Part shown: one piece after another, positions 51,498-60,419 of the stretch
Position numbering within the stretch: the stretch's first letter is position 1
Layout of the letters: every line of letters starts with the position of its first letter
NCBI RefSeq assembly: GCF_014202475.1
Contig: NZ_JACHGV010000020.1
Span: forward strand, 43,972 to 107,971
Length of the DNA: 64,000 nt
Direction of reading: 5' to 3'
Origin: Streptomyces paradoxus
GTDB taxonomy: Bacteria; Actinomycetota; Actinomycetes; Streptomycetales; Streptomycetaceae
Program-made: the position numbers and the translations under genes
Notes under the pieces: model-generated
Told to the model about the DNA's origin: nothing
Databases searched by the model: none
The model's input: the letters and a program-made list of their open reading frames with translations, nothing else

Positions 51498-54400
51498 TCA
51501 CTGGTCCTCTCGTGTGACGGTTGCCATCGGGCCGGCCGTCATGAATGCCTGGGCGTAGGCGCTGGTCCCTGTCTGGTTCGGGTGGTAGCTCTCCCGGCTG
51601 AGGCAGGTGTCTCCCGTGAACCACCAGCAGAGCTGGGTGTTCTTGTCGCCGTGGTGGAAGTCGCCGTCGCCGTTCGGGCCGGCCACGACTCCGTTGATCC
51701 CTTCCGGCGAATCACAGATGCGCTTTCCCTCGAACGCCGACTGCGGGGACCGGTACTGGACGTTGGACGCGCTCATGGAGAGGGCCAGCTCGCGCTGCTC
51801 GCTCTCGAAGTACTCGGCCATGTCGTTCAGGATGACACGCTGGGATGCGCTCACCAAGGTCGAGCACGCCTGAGTGCGGCTGAAGAGCAGTGGGTAGCCC
51901 ATCAGCGAGATAGTCGCGTTCGGTGCATGGGCATGGATCTGTTCCAGCACCGTCCGAGTTTGGGCTACGGCATTGTCGATGTCTGCCTTCATCGAGGCCT
52001 CCGACGGGCACCCTTCCATGACACACCTCTGGATCTTGTTGTCGAATCGCGCGTCGTTTCCACCGATGGTCAGCATGACCAAGGTGGTGTCTGCGCTGAG
52101 CGCCCCTGAGTCGATCTGGGTCTTCTCGTGGAAGTTCCCGTCGAGCCCCCAGCCGTCGGGGGGGTCTCCCTCGGTCATCTGGGCGGTCTTGGCTCCGGAG
52201 CAGGCGGTGAACTGGAAGTCCAGCGCCGGATCGAAGCTGTCAGCGAGCGCACCGACGCTCTTCGTCTGGCCCGGGAGAGTCACCTTGCGGGGCCACGCGT
52301 TGGGGCTGCGCCGGCAGGCGTTCCAGGTGCTCTTGCCGTGGTCCCTGTTGGACTCGGGTGAATAGGACCCGGCACCTTCACCGGAGGTGTAGGAGTCGCC
52401 CATGGCGACGACCATGTGCTTCGGCTTGCCGGACAGCGGCTGGAAGGCGACGGCGTCCCAGGCGATGTCCTCGTCAGCGGTGCCGTCGTCGGTGGTGTTC
52501 GTCAGTTCCACCCGGGGGGTGCCGGTGAAGCGGTAGACGCCGAGTTCGACCCAGGTGTTCTTACTGTGGTGGGTGTTGACGTAGCGGTGGCGCTCACCGC
52601 CCGCGACTCCCTTGATCACGTAGTGGGCCTGCTGGGTGTGCGCCCCGGTGTCCGGCATGTGAGCGAAGACCCGGGCCCATTCGACGTTGCGGCCGAGGGT
52701 CCAGGTGCCGTCGATGGTCATCCGCGCTTTAGGGCCGCCGAGATGGGCGGTGTCGCGGGTGTGGGTGTACCAGAAGTGGCCGCCCTGCCCACCGCCGATC
52801 TGGTGCAGGTCTCCCTTGGCCTCGAACGGGCCCAGCCCCGGTCCGGTCGCCGCCGGGTTGGGATGGAACGTGAACTGGAAGGAGCCGGCATCGGTGCCGG
52901 ACGACCCGCAGGAACTGTATGTGTCGACGTTGTCGGGGACGGATTCCACGATCAGCGCCCCGGCGGGTGCGGCGCCGCACTCCGGCGTGCCGTGCTTCAG
53001 CCGAGTGCCGCGGCCCGGTTCCTCGCGCAGGGTGACGTACTTGATGCTCTCGTTGCCGCAGTCGGTGGCGCAGCTCGGCTTCCACGTCACGTTCGATCCG
53101 CGCCACCAGTACTTCTCGTAGCACTTGGCGTCGGGACAGTCCGGCGGGTTGGCGGAGTTGCAGTTGTTGGTGGCGTTGCAGAACGCGTCCAGTGGCGGCT
53201 TGACCCGGTCGCGCTGCCCCGGGTTGATCCACCAGGCGGGCCGGAAACCGGCGCTGGAGAACCCGGACTCGCCGGGCCAGTCCTGCCGGCCGTCGCTGCC
53301 GTAGGAGTAGCCGGTGTCCATGGACCAGGCGGACCAGCCCATCACCTTCTCCTGGTACGGCCAGTTCTGGGGCTTCGCCGCGTCGCGCGGATCGGACATG
53401 AACGGGTGCCGCGAGGCCGGGTAGGTCGGATTCGCGGGGTTGTTGTACCAGCCCAGGCCCCACGGCTTGCCGTCACCCTTGTTCTCGTTGAAGCCGAGGT
53501 TGTAGTTCCACAGCGCGGCGAACCAGTTCTCCGGCTTCGACGGGTCGTCGTTGTTGACGGTGATGGTCTGCCCCGCGGTGTGCACCTGGTTCCACTTGTC
53601 CGCGAGGATGTACATCGACGCGGCGATGTTGACCGCGTAGTCCAGGGCCACGGCCTTCTGCTTCGCCGGAGGCAGGGACGTCTCGTTGGGCTTCTCCAGG
53701 CCGGCGAGGCGCATGCCGTCGGTGACCTGTCCGACACCGTAGCCGCAGTCCGACTGGTGCCAGTTGATCCTCCAGTACGCCTCGGACGTCTCCCCCTTGT
53801 GCCCGTAGAAGCCCGCGATCGCCGCCTGCGGGTTGCCCATCTGGCCGGGGATGGCGCCGCCTTCGGCCTGCCACAGGTTCGACTCCTGGGCGAGTACGCC
53901 CAGCAGCACCTGGGCGGGGATGCGCCCACCGCCCTTCAGGGCGGGGGCCGGGAACAGCCCTTGCGGGTCGACGGTGCCCAGGCCCGAGCGCCAGCCTCCC
54001 TGCTTGATCCACTTGGAGCGCAGCTCGCCGCGGATCGCCATGTTGACGGCCCACTCGACCTGGTTCGGAGTGGGCTGCAGCGCGAGCTGCTTGACGTCGT
54101 TACGCGGGATGGAGCACCAGCGGTCGGTGTCGACCGGATTGTGCGGGTCGGCCGCCTGTGCCGCCCGCCCGCTCTTCCCGGTTGCCTGCCCGGTTCCGCT
54201 GGCCGCACGCAGGGCGGGCGAGAACGAACCCTTCCCCGCGCCGCTGGTCGTGTCGGCGACCGTCTGGGTGATCTTCGCTCCGGTGGCAGTCGCGATGCTG
54301 TTGACGGTCAGCGGCGCGGCGTCCTCATCCGTGGGGTCCTGGGACGTGCGCGCGCGGGGCGTGGGTTCCGCCTTGGTGAAGCCCTTGCCCGCGTTGCCGA

Positions 54401-55451
54401 TCCGCTCCAGGCCGGCGCGTACGCCGGGCATGAGCACGGGATCGACGGCCAGTCGGCCGAGGATGGAGACGTCCGTGTCCGCCGGAGCGTCCAGGCGAGT
54501 CACCGCGGTACCGGCGAGCTTCGTGTTCGTGGCCTCGCCGGTGAGGAACGCCCTGCCCTCCGTGCCCTGCTCGAGGGCCAGGTCCCCGAGCTTCCCCGAC
54601 GCGAACGTCGACGGCTTGCCCTGCCCCTTCCACACCTTGGCGTGCGCCGTTTCGCCCCTGCGGTCGAGGAAGGCGATTCCCGTGCGGGTGGGGCGGATGT
54701 CGAACGGCACACTGTCCGCGGCCGCCAGCTTCCGGAGCTTGCCGTCCGCCGGGGAGACGTGCACCAGGTGGCTGCCGTGGGCGGCGACGAGGCCGTCCTT
54801 CGTCGGGACGGCCGAGGTCACCTGACCAGTGACGGTGGTATCGGTGGTCGTCTTGCCGCTGGTATTGACCGTGACGAGCCGGGTCTTGTGGTCGCGGAAC
54901 GCGGTGAACGCGGCCGTCCGGGTCTCGGGGTTGCACGACGGGTCGAAGTAGGCCAGCGAGCCGGTGAACGGCAGTTTCGTCACGCGGCCGGACTTCAGGT
55001 CGACGACCGCGGTGAAGGCACCGCCCTGCATCAGGTCCGGCTTGTTCGTGAACGTACGCGGCGCGTACACGACCGCGGCGTGATCACGGTCCATGACGCA
55101 GGAGTTGCCGATCCAGGTGTCCGCCGGCATGCCGGGCTCCGCCAGCGAGGCGACGGTCCGCCACCGGTAGGCGTCCTCACTGTCCGCCACGAGAACCTTG
55201 AAGCCACCGTTGTCCGCCGCAGTGGTCACGGCCCGGTCCGTCGAATTCTTCCAGCTCTTCCCGAGCTTCCTGCCGGGATCCTGCACACGAGCCGGCGGAT
55301 CGGACGACGGACTGGCGGACGGCTTCGGTGACGACTTCGGTTCGGGAGGGCTGGTGTCGGCGAACGCCGGGGCGGCTTGTATGAGCCCTGTCAGGACCGC
55401 GGTGGCCGCCAGGCCCGCGATCCCAGCACGAGCTAATCGATGAGATCTCAA
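51498..55451 (-). CDS. Large secreted lysozyme-like / SGNH hydrolase
   Basis: A 1,317-residue exported protein with a signal peptide (AGIAGLAATAVLTGLIQAAP, cleavage after AFA at ~32). Residues ~65-330 look like a propeller (GRVTKLPFTGSLAYFDPSCN, THRDHKT-like repeats). Residues ~440-700 contain a transglycosylase/lysozyme-like region (IPAQVLLGVLAQESNLWQAE, DCGYGVGQVTDGMRLAG). Residues ~860-1030 are a carbohydrate-binding-type beta domain (HFWYTHTRDTAHLGGPKARM). The C-terminal ~290 residues are an SGNH/GDSL hydrolase with block I GDSYTSGEG, block III-like GGNDARF and the catalytic His in SYHPNQTGTSAYAQ. A role in cell-wall or polysaccharide turnover is likely. A membrane protein follows it. Confidence 0.85.
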   Translation of the reverse strand: MRSHRLARAGIAGLAATAVLTGLIQAAPAFADTSPPEPKSSPKPSASPSSDPPARVQDPGRKLGKSWKNSTDRAVTTAADNGGFKVLVADSEDAYRWRTVASLAEPGMPADTWIGNSCVMDRDHAAVVYAPRTFTNKPDLMQGGAFTAVVDLKSGRVTKLPFTGSLAYFDPSCNPETRTAAFTAFRDHKTRLVTVNTSGKTTTDTTVTGQVTSAVPTKDGLVAAHGSHLVHVSPADGKLRKLAAADSVPFDIRPTRTGIAFLDRRGETAHAKVWKGQGKPSTFASGKLGDLALEQGTEGRAFLTGEATNTKLAGTAVTRLDAPADTDVSILGRLAVDPVLMPGVRAGLERIGNAGKGFTKAEPTPRARTSQDPTDEDAAPLTVNSIATATGAKITQTVADTTSGAGKGSFSPALRAASGTGQATGKSGRAAQAADPHNPVDTDRWCSIPRNDVKQLALQPTPNQVEWAVNMAIRGELRSKWIKQGGWRSGLGTVDPQGLFPAPALKGGGRIPAQVLLGVLAQESNLWQAEGGAIPGQMGNPQAAIAGFYGHKGETSEAYWRINWHQSDCGYGVGQVTDGMRLAGLEKPNETSLPPAKQKAVALDYAVNIAASMYILADKWNQVHTAGQTITVNNDDPSKPENWFAALWNYNLGFNENKGDGKPWGLGWYNNPANPTYPASRHPFMSDPRDAAKPQNWPYQEKVMGWSAWSMDTGYSYGSDGRQDWPGESGFSSAGFRPAWWINPGQRDRVKPPLDAFCNATNNCNSANPPDCPDAKCYEKYWWRGSNVTWKPSCATDCGNESIKYVTLREEPGRGTRLKHGTPECGAAPAGALIVESVPDNVDTYSSCGSSGTDAGSFQFTFHPNPAATGPGLGPFEAKGDLHQIGGGQGGHFWYTHTRDTAHLGGPKARMTIDGTWTLGRNVEWARVFAHMPDTGAHTQQAHYVIKGVAGGERHRYVNTHHSKNTWVELGVYRFTGTPRVELTNTTDDGTADEDIAWDAVAFQPLSGKPKHMVVAMGDSYTSGEGAGSYSPESNRDHGKSTWNACRRSPNAWPRKVTLPGQTKSVGALADSFDPALDFQFTACSGAKTAQMTEGDPPDGWGLDGNFHEKTQIDSGALSADTTLVMLTIGGNDARFDNKIQRCVMEGCPSEASMKADIDNAVAQTRTVLEQIHAHAPNATISLMGYPLLFSRTQACSTLVSASQRVILNDMAEYFESEQRELALSMSASNVQYRSPQSAFEGKRICDSPEGINGVVAGPNGDGDFHHGDKNTQLCWWFTGDTCLSRESYHPNQTGTSAYAQAFMTAGPMATVTREDQ

Positions 55452-55793
55452 CTATCTACTCCCAACGGTGAACCGCCGCCGCCTCGTATACGGCCAAGAA
55501 CTGCGGCGGTCGACTCGAATAGTGATGACGTGGCATCGGCAACTGGACACGCCGGAAGACCGGCCTCGACGGTGGCGCGGTCGGCCTCGGGACTGAACTG
55601 GATCGCTGCGGTCCGGGCCGGGGGCAGGACCGCAGCGAGGAACAGTCGCGACACGTGCCTCTCAGGCGCTCTTGAGCAGGACGTCGTGAACCGGCCGCCG
55701 CGACACCAACGGGGGGGGGGGGGGTGCGGCGGCCGGTCGTTTGAGGCGGCGAGTCGACGGGCTATGGCGGAATCGAGAGCCCGCTGGCGGGGC
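55452..55793. other. Intergenic region with G14 hairpin
   Basis: About 340 bp containing the hairpin at 55,690-55,737 and presumably the promoter of the large secreted hydrolase. No gene is seen. Confidence 0.5.
55690..55737. terminator. Hairpin with a run of 14 G in its loop
   Basis: ACCGGCCGCCGC and its perfect complement (12-base arms) enclose a 24-base loop that contains G14 at 55,711-55,724. It lies 57 bp after the stop of the secreted protein at 55,794, so it is probably that gene's terminator. Confidence 0.7.
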
Positions 55794-56693
55794 CTATCGG
55801 GCTGCCTTCGCCTTCGCGATGACGGTCTTGTTGTCGTTGGCCACGGTGTTGAGCTCGGCCTGGTGCTTGGTGATGGCGGCCTGCTGCAGCTTGGTCTCGG
55901 CGTCGAACCAGGTCTTTTCCACGTCGAGCTTGTCTCGGCACTGGATATCGGCCGTAGCGGTGGCGACCTCGGTGTCGGAGACGACGGTGGGGTCGCTAAA
56001 TGCCGGATCGTCGTTGGCGTCCATCGGCTTGGCGTAGGTGAAACCCTTGCCCTTCATGCAGGACGACCAGTCGGCGAAGACGCGGACGACCTGGGGGTCC
56101 TTCCCTGACTGTATGAAGGCCTCGCCGCTGATCTTCTGCACGAGGTCGGCGCGGGGGGAGGCCGAGGGGACTTGGCCGTTGACCTGTTCGACGCATCCAC
56201 GCACGGTGGATTCGTCGGCTCCCGTCTTGTCCACTGCGCCGGCCCCCATGGCCGCGTCGTACGCCTTTTGCTCTTCGGCGTCGGGGTGGTATCCGCGTTC
56301 GGCGGCGAGGGCGGCGTCGTGGATGCCGTAGCGCCAGTCGGTCAGCGTCTTCCCGCCCAGGGCCGGCAGGTCCGGCGGCGGAGTCCACGCCGGGTGGCCG
56401 GCCTTTGCCATGCACTGGTCGAGAAGGTCGTCCCGCGTGTCGGAGACGAGCCGCGCCTGGGCCTTGGTCAGCATGTAGGCCTCGACGGGCAGCCGCCAGG
56501 TCGCGGGGTTCTCCGGGTCGCCCATGGATGCTTGTGCCACCGGCTGCTTCGGTGCGTCGCCCTGGGCCTTCGGTGCCGAGGGCTGAGCTGTCTGAGTGCC
56601 CGGTGAAGCAGTGGAGAAGGCCACCGCTGCGATGGCCGCAGCAGCAAGGGACGGGATCACTATGTTCGCAGTGCGTCGTCTGGAGTAGCTCAT
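55794..56693 (-). CDS. Secreted protein of unknown function
   Basis: A 299-residue protein with an N-terminal signal or anchor (IVIPSLAAAAIAAVAFSTAS). The mature part is helical and charged, with several spaced Cys (DDLLDQCMAKAGHPAW, STVRGCVEQVNGQ, DWSSCMKGKGFTYAK, TADIQCRDKLDVEKTWFDAE), suggesting two disulphides. The last ~50 residues look coiled-coil. The pattern is common among uncharacterised exported Streptomyces proteins. GGAAGGAAAAC precedes the ATG. Function unknown. Confidence 0.8.
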   Translation of the reverse strand: MSYSRRRTANIVIPSLAAAAIAAVAFSTASPGTQTAQPSAPKAQGDAPKQPVAQASMGDPENPATWRLPVEAYMLTKAQARLVSDTRDDLLDQCMAKAGHPAWTPPPDLPALGGKTLTDWRYGIHDAALAAERGYHPDAEEQKAYDAAMGAGAVDKTGADESTVRGCVEQVNGQVPSASPRADLVQKISGEAFIQSGKDPQVVRVFADWSSCMKGKGFTYAKPMDANDDPAFSDPTVVSDTEVATATADIQCRDKLDVEKTWFDAETKLQQAAITKHQAELNTVANDNKTVIAKAKAAR

Positions 56694-56721
56694 TTCAGTT
56701 TTCCTTCCGGTTTTCCCTGGG

Positions 56722-57207
56722 TCAGGAATTGGTCCACTGGAACGACGCGTTCTGGTTGTAGACGTTCCGGAAGCGGGCGATGTGCTGGTAGGGATCCATC
56801 ACGTCTTGAGCGCCCTTGTAGCCGCTGTTGTAGTACACGCGGGCCGTGTACTTGGGGTGATGGTTCTCGCCCGAGGCGGCGTTGTTTTTAATGGGCTGAC
56901 TCGATCCCGGCCAGGGGCTGCTCGCCCCTTCATAACAGAATCTGAGTCTGTACGTACCCGGGTCGGACCCTCCAGGGCGAAGCACATCGAAGTTGTAGAC
57001 GCGGTAGCCGATGTTCCTCCAGGCCCCGTTCTGGCCGGAGTTGTAGAATATGGAGAACTTGAATTTTGATCGGCCTGGTAACTCACAAGCCTCCATGCTC
57101 CACAGGTTGTCGTCGTCGTAGTAGTTATCGTCCGCAGCCGCCGGCGTCACGGTGACACAAAGCGCTGCCGCAACTCCGACGAATACCCCGAGTGCCCTGC
57201 GCATCAT
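56722..57207 (-). CDS. Small secreted protein of unknown function
   Basis: A 161-residue protein with a signal peptide (ALGVFVGVAAALCVTVTPAA, cleavage after AAA). The mature region is Tyr/Asn-rich and beta-like, with repeated SIFYNSGQNGAWRNIGYRVY and ARVYYNSGYKGAQDVMDPYQ motifs, suggesting an internal duplication of a surface or I36-like fold, and one Cys pair (MEACELPG, LRFCYEG). It lies 28 bp before the next secreted-protein gene and may be co-transcribed with it. Confidence 0.75.
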   Translation of the reverse strand: MMRRALGVFVGVAAALCVTVTPAAADDNYYDDDNLWSMEACELPGRSKFKFSIFYNSGQNGAWRNIGYRVYNFDVLRPGGSDPGTYRLRFCYEGASSPWPGSSQPIKNNAASGENHHPKYTARVYYNSGYKGAQDVMDPYQHIARFRNVYNQNASFQWTNS

Positions 57208-57390
57208 TCTCCTTACTGAACACTTCTTCGCCGCTCAGCATCTGCGACTATGGATGAATTGTTCGGATGCAGTACGGTAGCCCGCTTGAGAGTAGTCCGC
57301 ACTGGTTGACATCGCCAAAGAAGCGTGACCGCCGCGCGCTTCTTGTACTCTTGCGCCCTCGATGGGGACTCGCAGTATCGTATTGCCACT

Positions 57391-57651
57391 TCAGAGGGGA
57401 TGCCGTGACGTCCGGTCATCCTTTGAGCGACCGGCCTCCAACGGCTCCCGAGACGGACCAAAAAGGCCCAGTTCCTGAGCTTTGGCCCCCAGGGCGACAC
57501 GACCCCTAACCTGAAACTGGGACATAATTTTGCCCACGCGGCGCTGCACAGTGCGATGCCCTATTCCTAATTGACGGGCAACCCCTGCGTCACTCAACCC
57601 GCGATAGAGCAGCTCAAGAATCTTACAATCCGTATCCTTGAGTTGCGGCAC
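57391..57651 (-). CDS. Small LuxR-type HTH protein
   Basis: An 86-residue protein from a GTG with GGGGGAGG upstream. Nearly all of it is a LuxR C-terminal HTH (KDTDCKILELLYRGLSDAGV, ARQLGIGHRTVQRRVGKIMS), followed by a short tail (ALGAKAQELG). It lacks any sensor or receiver domain, so it is either a stand-alone DNA-binding protein or the remnant of a larger regulator. The HTH resembles that of the cluster regulator at 11,514 in style (SVRTTRRMLAGLYARLG). It stands upstream of the secreted-protein genes and is transcribed towards them. Confidence 0.6.
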   Translation of the reverse strand: MPQLKDTDCKILELLYRGLSDAGVARQLGIGHRTVQRRVGKIMSQFQVRGRVALGAKAQELGLFGPSREPLEAGRSKDDRTSRHPL

Positions 57652-58283
57652 CTTTCAAGCCTCCCCCTCAGTGCTCACCAACAAGCGCTATCGCATGAAG
57701 ATTCTATGAAGGCCTCACCAGAAACGACAGCCCCACAAGGCGCGCCAAACAGACACAAGCGACAATAGTGTTGGCGTCTTTGCGCCATCTGAATCCAGGG
57801 CAGCGCGAGACGCCTGCCACATGGGGGCATCGGCGTGTTCCGTTCCACCCTCGATCGAGCTCCGATCAATTTCAGCCGCATCGATGACTCATTTTGCGCG
57901 GCATACTTTTCGCCATTGTTCTACATACCGGCTACACGCACGAACGAAACGATCTTTGCGGGCAGCGGCTAGAACTGATCATGACCTTCGAAGCCGTGAA
58001 CGCCTCGTTCAGCGCACTGCCCACACGCCTCTCAGACATGGCTTGGGCTCATCCCGAGGCTGAGCCCATGCCGGCCCAACAGCGAGCACGCCATCCGCAC
58101 TATCAGGTCTCATGACAGGAGTCTGGGGCGCCCGGCCGTCACGTCCTCGCACCCTGGGTTAGTCAGCCCCTCGTCACCGAATCGGGCGCGCTCGCTGGTG
58201 ACGCTTGTACGGCTGGCTCACCGCCCGGCAGCAGGAGGAGCGCTCAGCGAACCGGCACAGGACGCGGCGCTACAGCATCCGCA
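57652..58283. other. Intergenic region
   Basis: About 630 bp of lower G+C than the window average between two leftward genes. Short frames only; nothing supportable. Confidence 0.4.
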
Positions 58284-59057
58284 TCAAGACGGATCTCTCC
58301 GAAGAACGGCCATCACGTCGTCGGACGAAACGGTCTGCTGTTCCGTCGGCGGAGTGACAGTGACGGGTTCTCCGAATTCGCTGAACCGGACGGAGAAAGA
58401 CCAGCCCCCGTCGACCCGGTACTCCGCGAGTCGCACCGTCGGCTCCCCCTCCTCAGGCACATAAACACGGATCATCACGGGGCCCTCGGTGAGAGTCAGC
58501 GGCCGTAGTCTCTCTCCCCGGCGTACGGTGACAGATTCCGATAGGACGTCACCGCCACCACCTCCCGCTCCAGCCAGCAATCCCCCCGTCTTACAGACGG
58601 GGGCTATGCCCTCCATCTGCGGATTTTCGGCTGGTAGATCGGTCACCATATATGCCCCGCGCAGCAATTTAGCTGCCGCCCATGCCGGCTCGTCCTCGGC
58701 AGGCGCCACAGGATCGATAGTCGCCGCTTGCCCGTCATCGAGCATTTGCACAGCCTCATCCAGAGCGGAGTTCTTCCATCGTGTCCAAACCCGCCGCTCG
58801 AAGAACAGGCTCTCGGCACCTCCCACTGTGCCTTTGCATCCACCCTTTACCGCATCAACATGCGCGTCAAAAGCCGTGCTCGTCCCATCAGGGCTTCGGA
58901 ACTCCCCCACCATCCTGTAGGACTGCGCATCCCGCACAGGCTGCAACGCTTCTTGCATGTCCCGCGCCTCGCTGCTACCGCTACCTGCGGTGCATGAGGT
59001 CAGCGTCACCGCTAACGACAAGATCACGCCTGTCGCCCCGCCGCGCTTCGCGAACAT
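58284..59057 (-). CDS. Lipoprotein of unknown function
   Basis: A 257-residue lipoprotein from the ATG at 59057, preceded by GAGGAGG; a longer frame adds 8 residues without a ribosome site. The lipobox is VTLTSC-TAG. The mature protein resembles LppX/LprG-like or MlaC-like carriers in layout: a helix-rich start with DMQEALQPVRDAQSYRMVGE, then strands (AFDAHVDAVKGGCKGTVGGA, ESLFFERRVWTRWKNSALDE). The later part has VMIRVYVPEEGEPTVRLAEY. Function unknown, membrane-anchored outside the cell. Confidence 0.75.
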   Translation of the reverse strand: MFAKRGGATGVILSLAVTLTSCTAGSGSSEARDMQEALQPVRDAQSYRMVGEFRSPDGTSTAFDAHVDAVKGGCKGTVGGAESLFFERRVWTRWKNSALDEAVQMLDDGQAATIDPVAPAEDEPAWAAAKLLRGAYMVTDLPAENPQMEGIAPVCKTGGLLAGAGGGGGDVLSESVTVRRGERLRPLTLTEGPVMIRVYVPEEGEPTVRLAEYRVDGGWSFSVRFSEFGEPVTVTPPTEQQTVSSDDVMAVLRRDPS

Positions 59058-59611
59058 GCTCTGCCTCCTCAGCTCACTCACCAGCGGCCCAACTCTTCTG
59101 ATATGCAGGGTGCTTCATCAAACCCAAGAGCCCGATGAGCCGCAACCACCGAGCGAGGGAGTGCCCGAGTTAGTCCGAAGTTCAGCACACGGGGTGCCGA
59201 AGCGGTTATGCACGGCTGATGCGGCGGACGGGGGCTACTCCCGCAGTGAGTGCGGAACAGCCCGCCCTCAGGGATACGCCACTTCTCGTCCTCGTCGCGC
59301 TGCCTAGCCCACCGCGACCTCGTCGTACTAGAGCCTGTCCGGTCGATCACGTGTCGGTGTCCTTGATCAGCGAAAGACGGGTGCAACGGGGCAGCGTGGC
59401 CTTACCGTCGGCCGGCCTGTTGACCGACTCACGACGGCACTGGCCGCAGCGGCTTCAAGCGCGTGTACGAGCGTCAGGAGCCAGGCAGGACCGTCCTGAC
59501 TGGCAGTGCACTGGCCCCCATTTGATGTCTCGAACGCTGTGGTACTTACCGTCGCCATGGGATACCTGGCGTCGATAGACTGTCATCTCCCAAGTTGCAG
59601 GGTGGACCGAG
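59058..59611. other. Intergenic region
   Basis: About 550 bp between divergent lipoprotein and small secreted-protein genes. No supported gene. Confidence 0.4.
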
Positions 59612-59893
59612 ATGGCCATGCACCGAAGAGCCCTACTCTCCAGCGTCGTTGTCGGAGTTGTCATCGCTTGCCTGTCGGTCCTTTCGGCGACTGCGAGCCA
59701 GGACGCTGGTGACGGAGATGGGCAAGGGGGTCGGTTCGAGGTGACAGACGGCCAGGGACGCACTCCCTCAGCCAACCCTCGCACCGCACAGGAGCGCGAA
59801 GCCTGGACTCAGGACGAGACGCCCGAACAGGCGCGGAGGAGAATTGATTACCTCGAGAGTCTTGAGTCGAGTCGCCCAAGCGGCAGTCGCTAA
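59612..59893 (+). CDS. Small secreted protein
   Basis: A 93-residue protein with a signal peptide (ALLSSVVVGVVIACLSVLSA). The short acidic mature part (GQGGRFEVTDGQGRTPSANP, EQARRRIDYLESLESSR) looks unstructured and then helical. The phrase FEVTDGQGRTPSANPRTAQE parallels FTVTNLDGSPIRWPEAPNNL near the N-terminus of the secreted nuclease at 60,420, so this may be a duplicated fragment of that leader region. Confidence 0.5.
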   Translation: MAMHRRALLSSVVVGVVIACLSVLSATASQDAGDGDGQGGRFEVTDGQGRTPSANPRTAQEREAWTQDETPEQARRRIDYLESLESSRPSGSR

Positions 59894-60419
59894 CCCCCGG
59901 CGATAGACCGCTGATGCGCTGCACTGCCAGTCTCCGATGACGCGAGTCCCAGCGGGCGCTGCAATTGAGACAATTCCCGGTGCGCGGGTGGAGCGCGGGC
60001 TGGATGTGACGGTCCCTTCCCAGAGGTTGGTCAGTCGGCCCTCAAGGGGGCGGCTCAACACCATCGGACCACCCGCCTGACGTGCGGCCTGGTGAGTCGA
60101 TCACCCGGCCCGCTTCAGTTGCCGATCGAGAAACCCATTGGCTAACCGATCCTGGTGAAGGCCGACCGGTGCACCCTCACCGCCAGACCTTGACGAGGCC
60201 CGTGACCTCGCCGTAGCTAACGCTGCAACCCCCTGATCTCGATGCGCGGGCAGTCTGCGCCCCCTCCATTGCGATCTTGCAAACCCGAGCCATGCAAGTC
60301 TGCGTGAATTCGATCAACCCCTCCATCCGTGCGGCACTTTTGTGTGAAGATCAGCTCGCGCCGTCGGCAATTGCCAATGGCGCACTTCGGCTTGCCTGAA
60401 AAGTGTGGAGGGATTCCGC
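59894..60419. other. Intergenic region upstream of the nuclease gene
   Basis: About 525 bp without a gene, presumably carrying the nuclease promoter. GGAGG at 60,407-60,411 is the ribosome site of the next gene. Confidence 0.45.

Noticed and set aside
59612..59893. Idea that the small secreted protein is the mature bioactive peptide of a RiPP system.
   Set aside because: There are no modifying enzymes nearby and its sequence looks like a duplicated leader segment of the nuclease protein.
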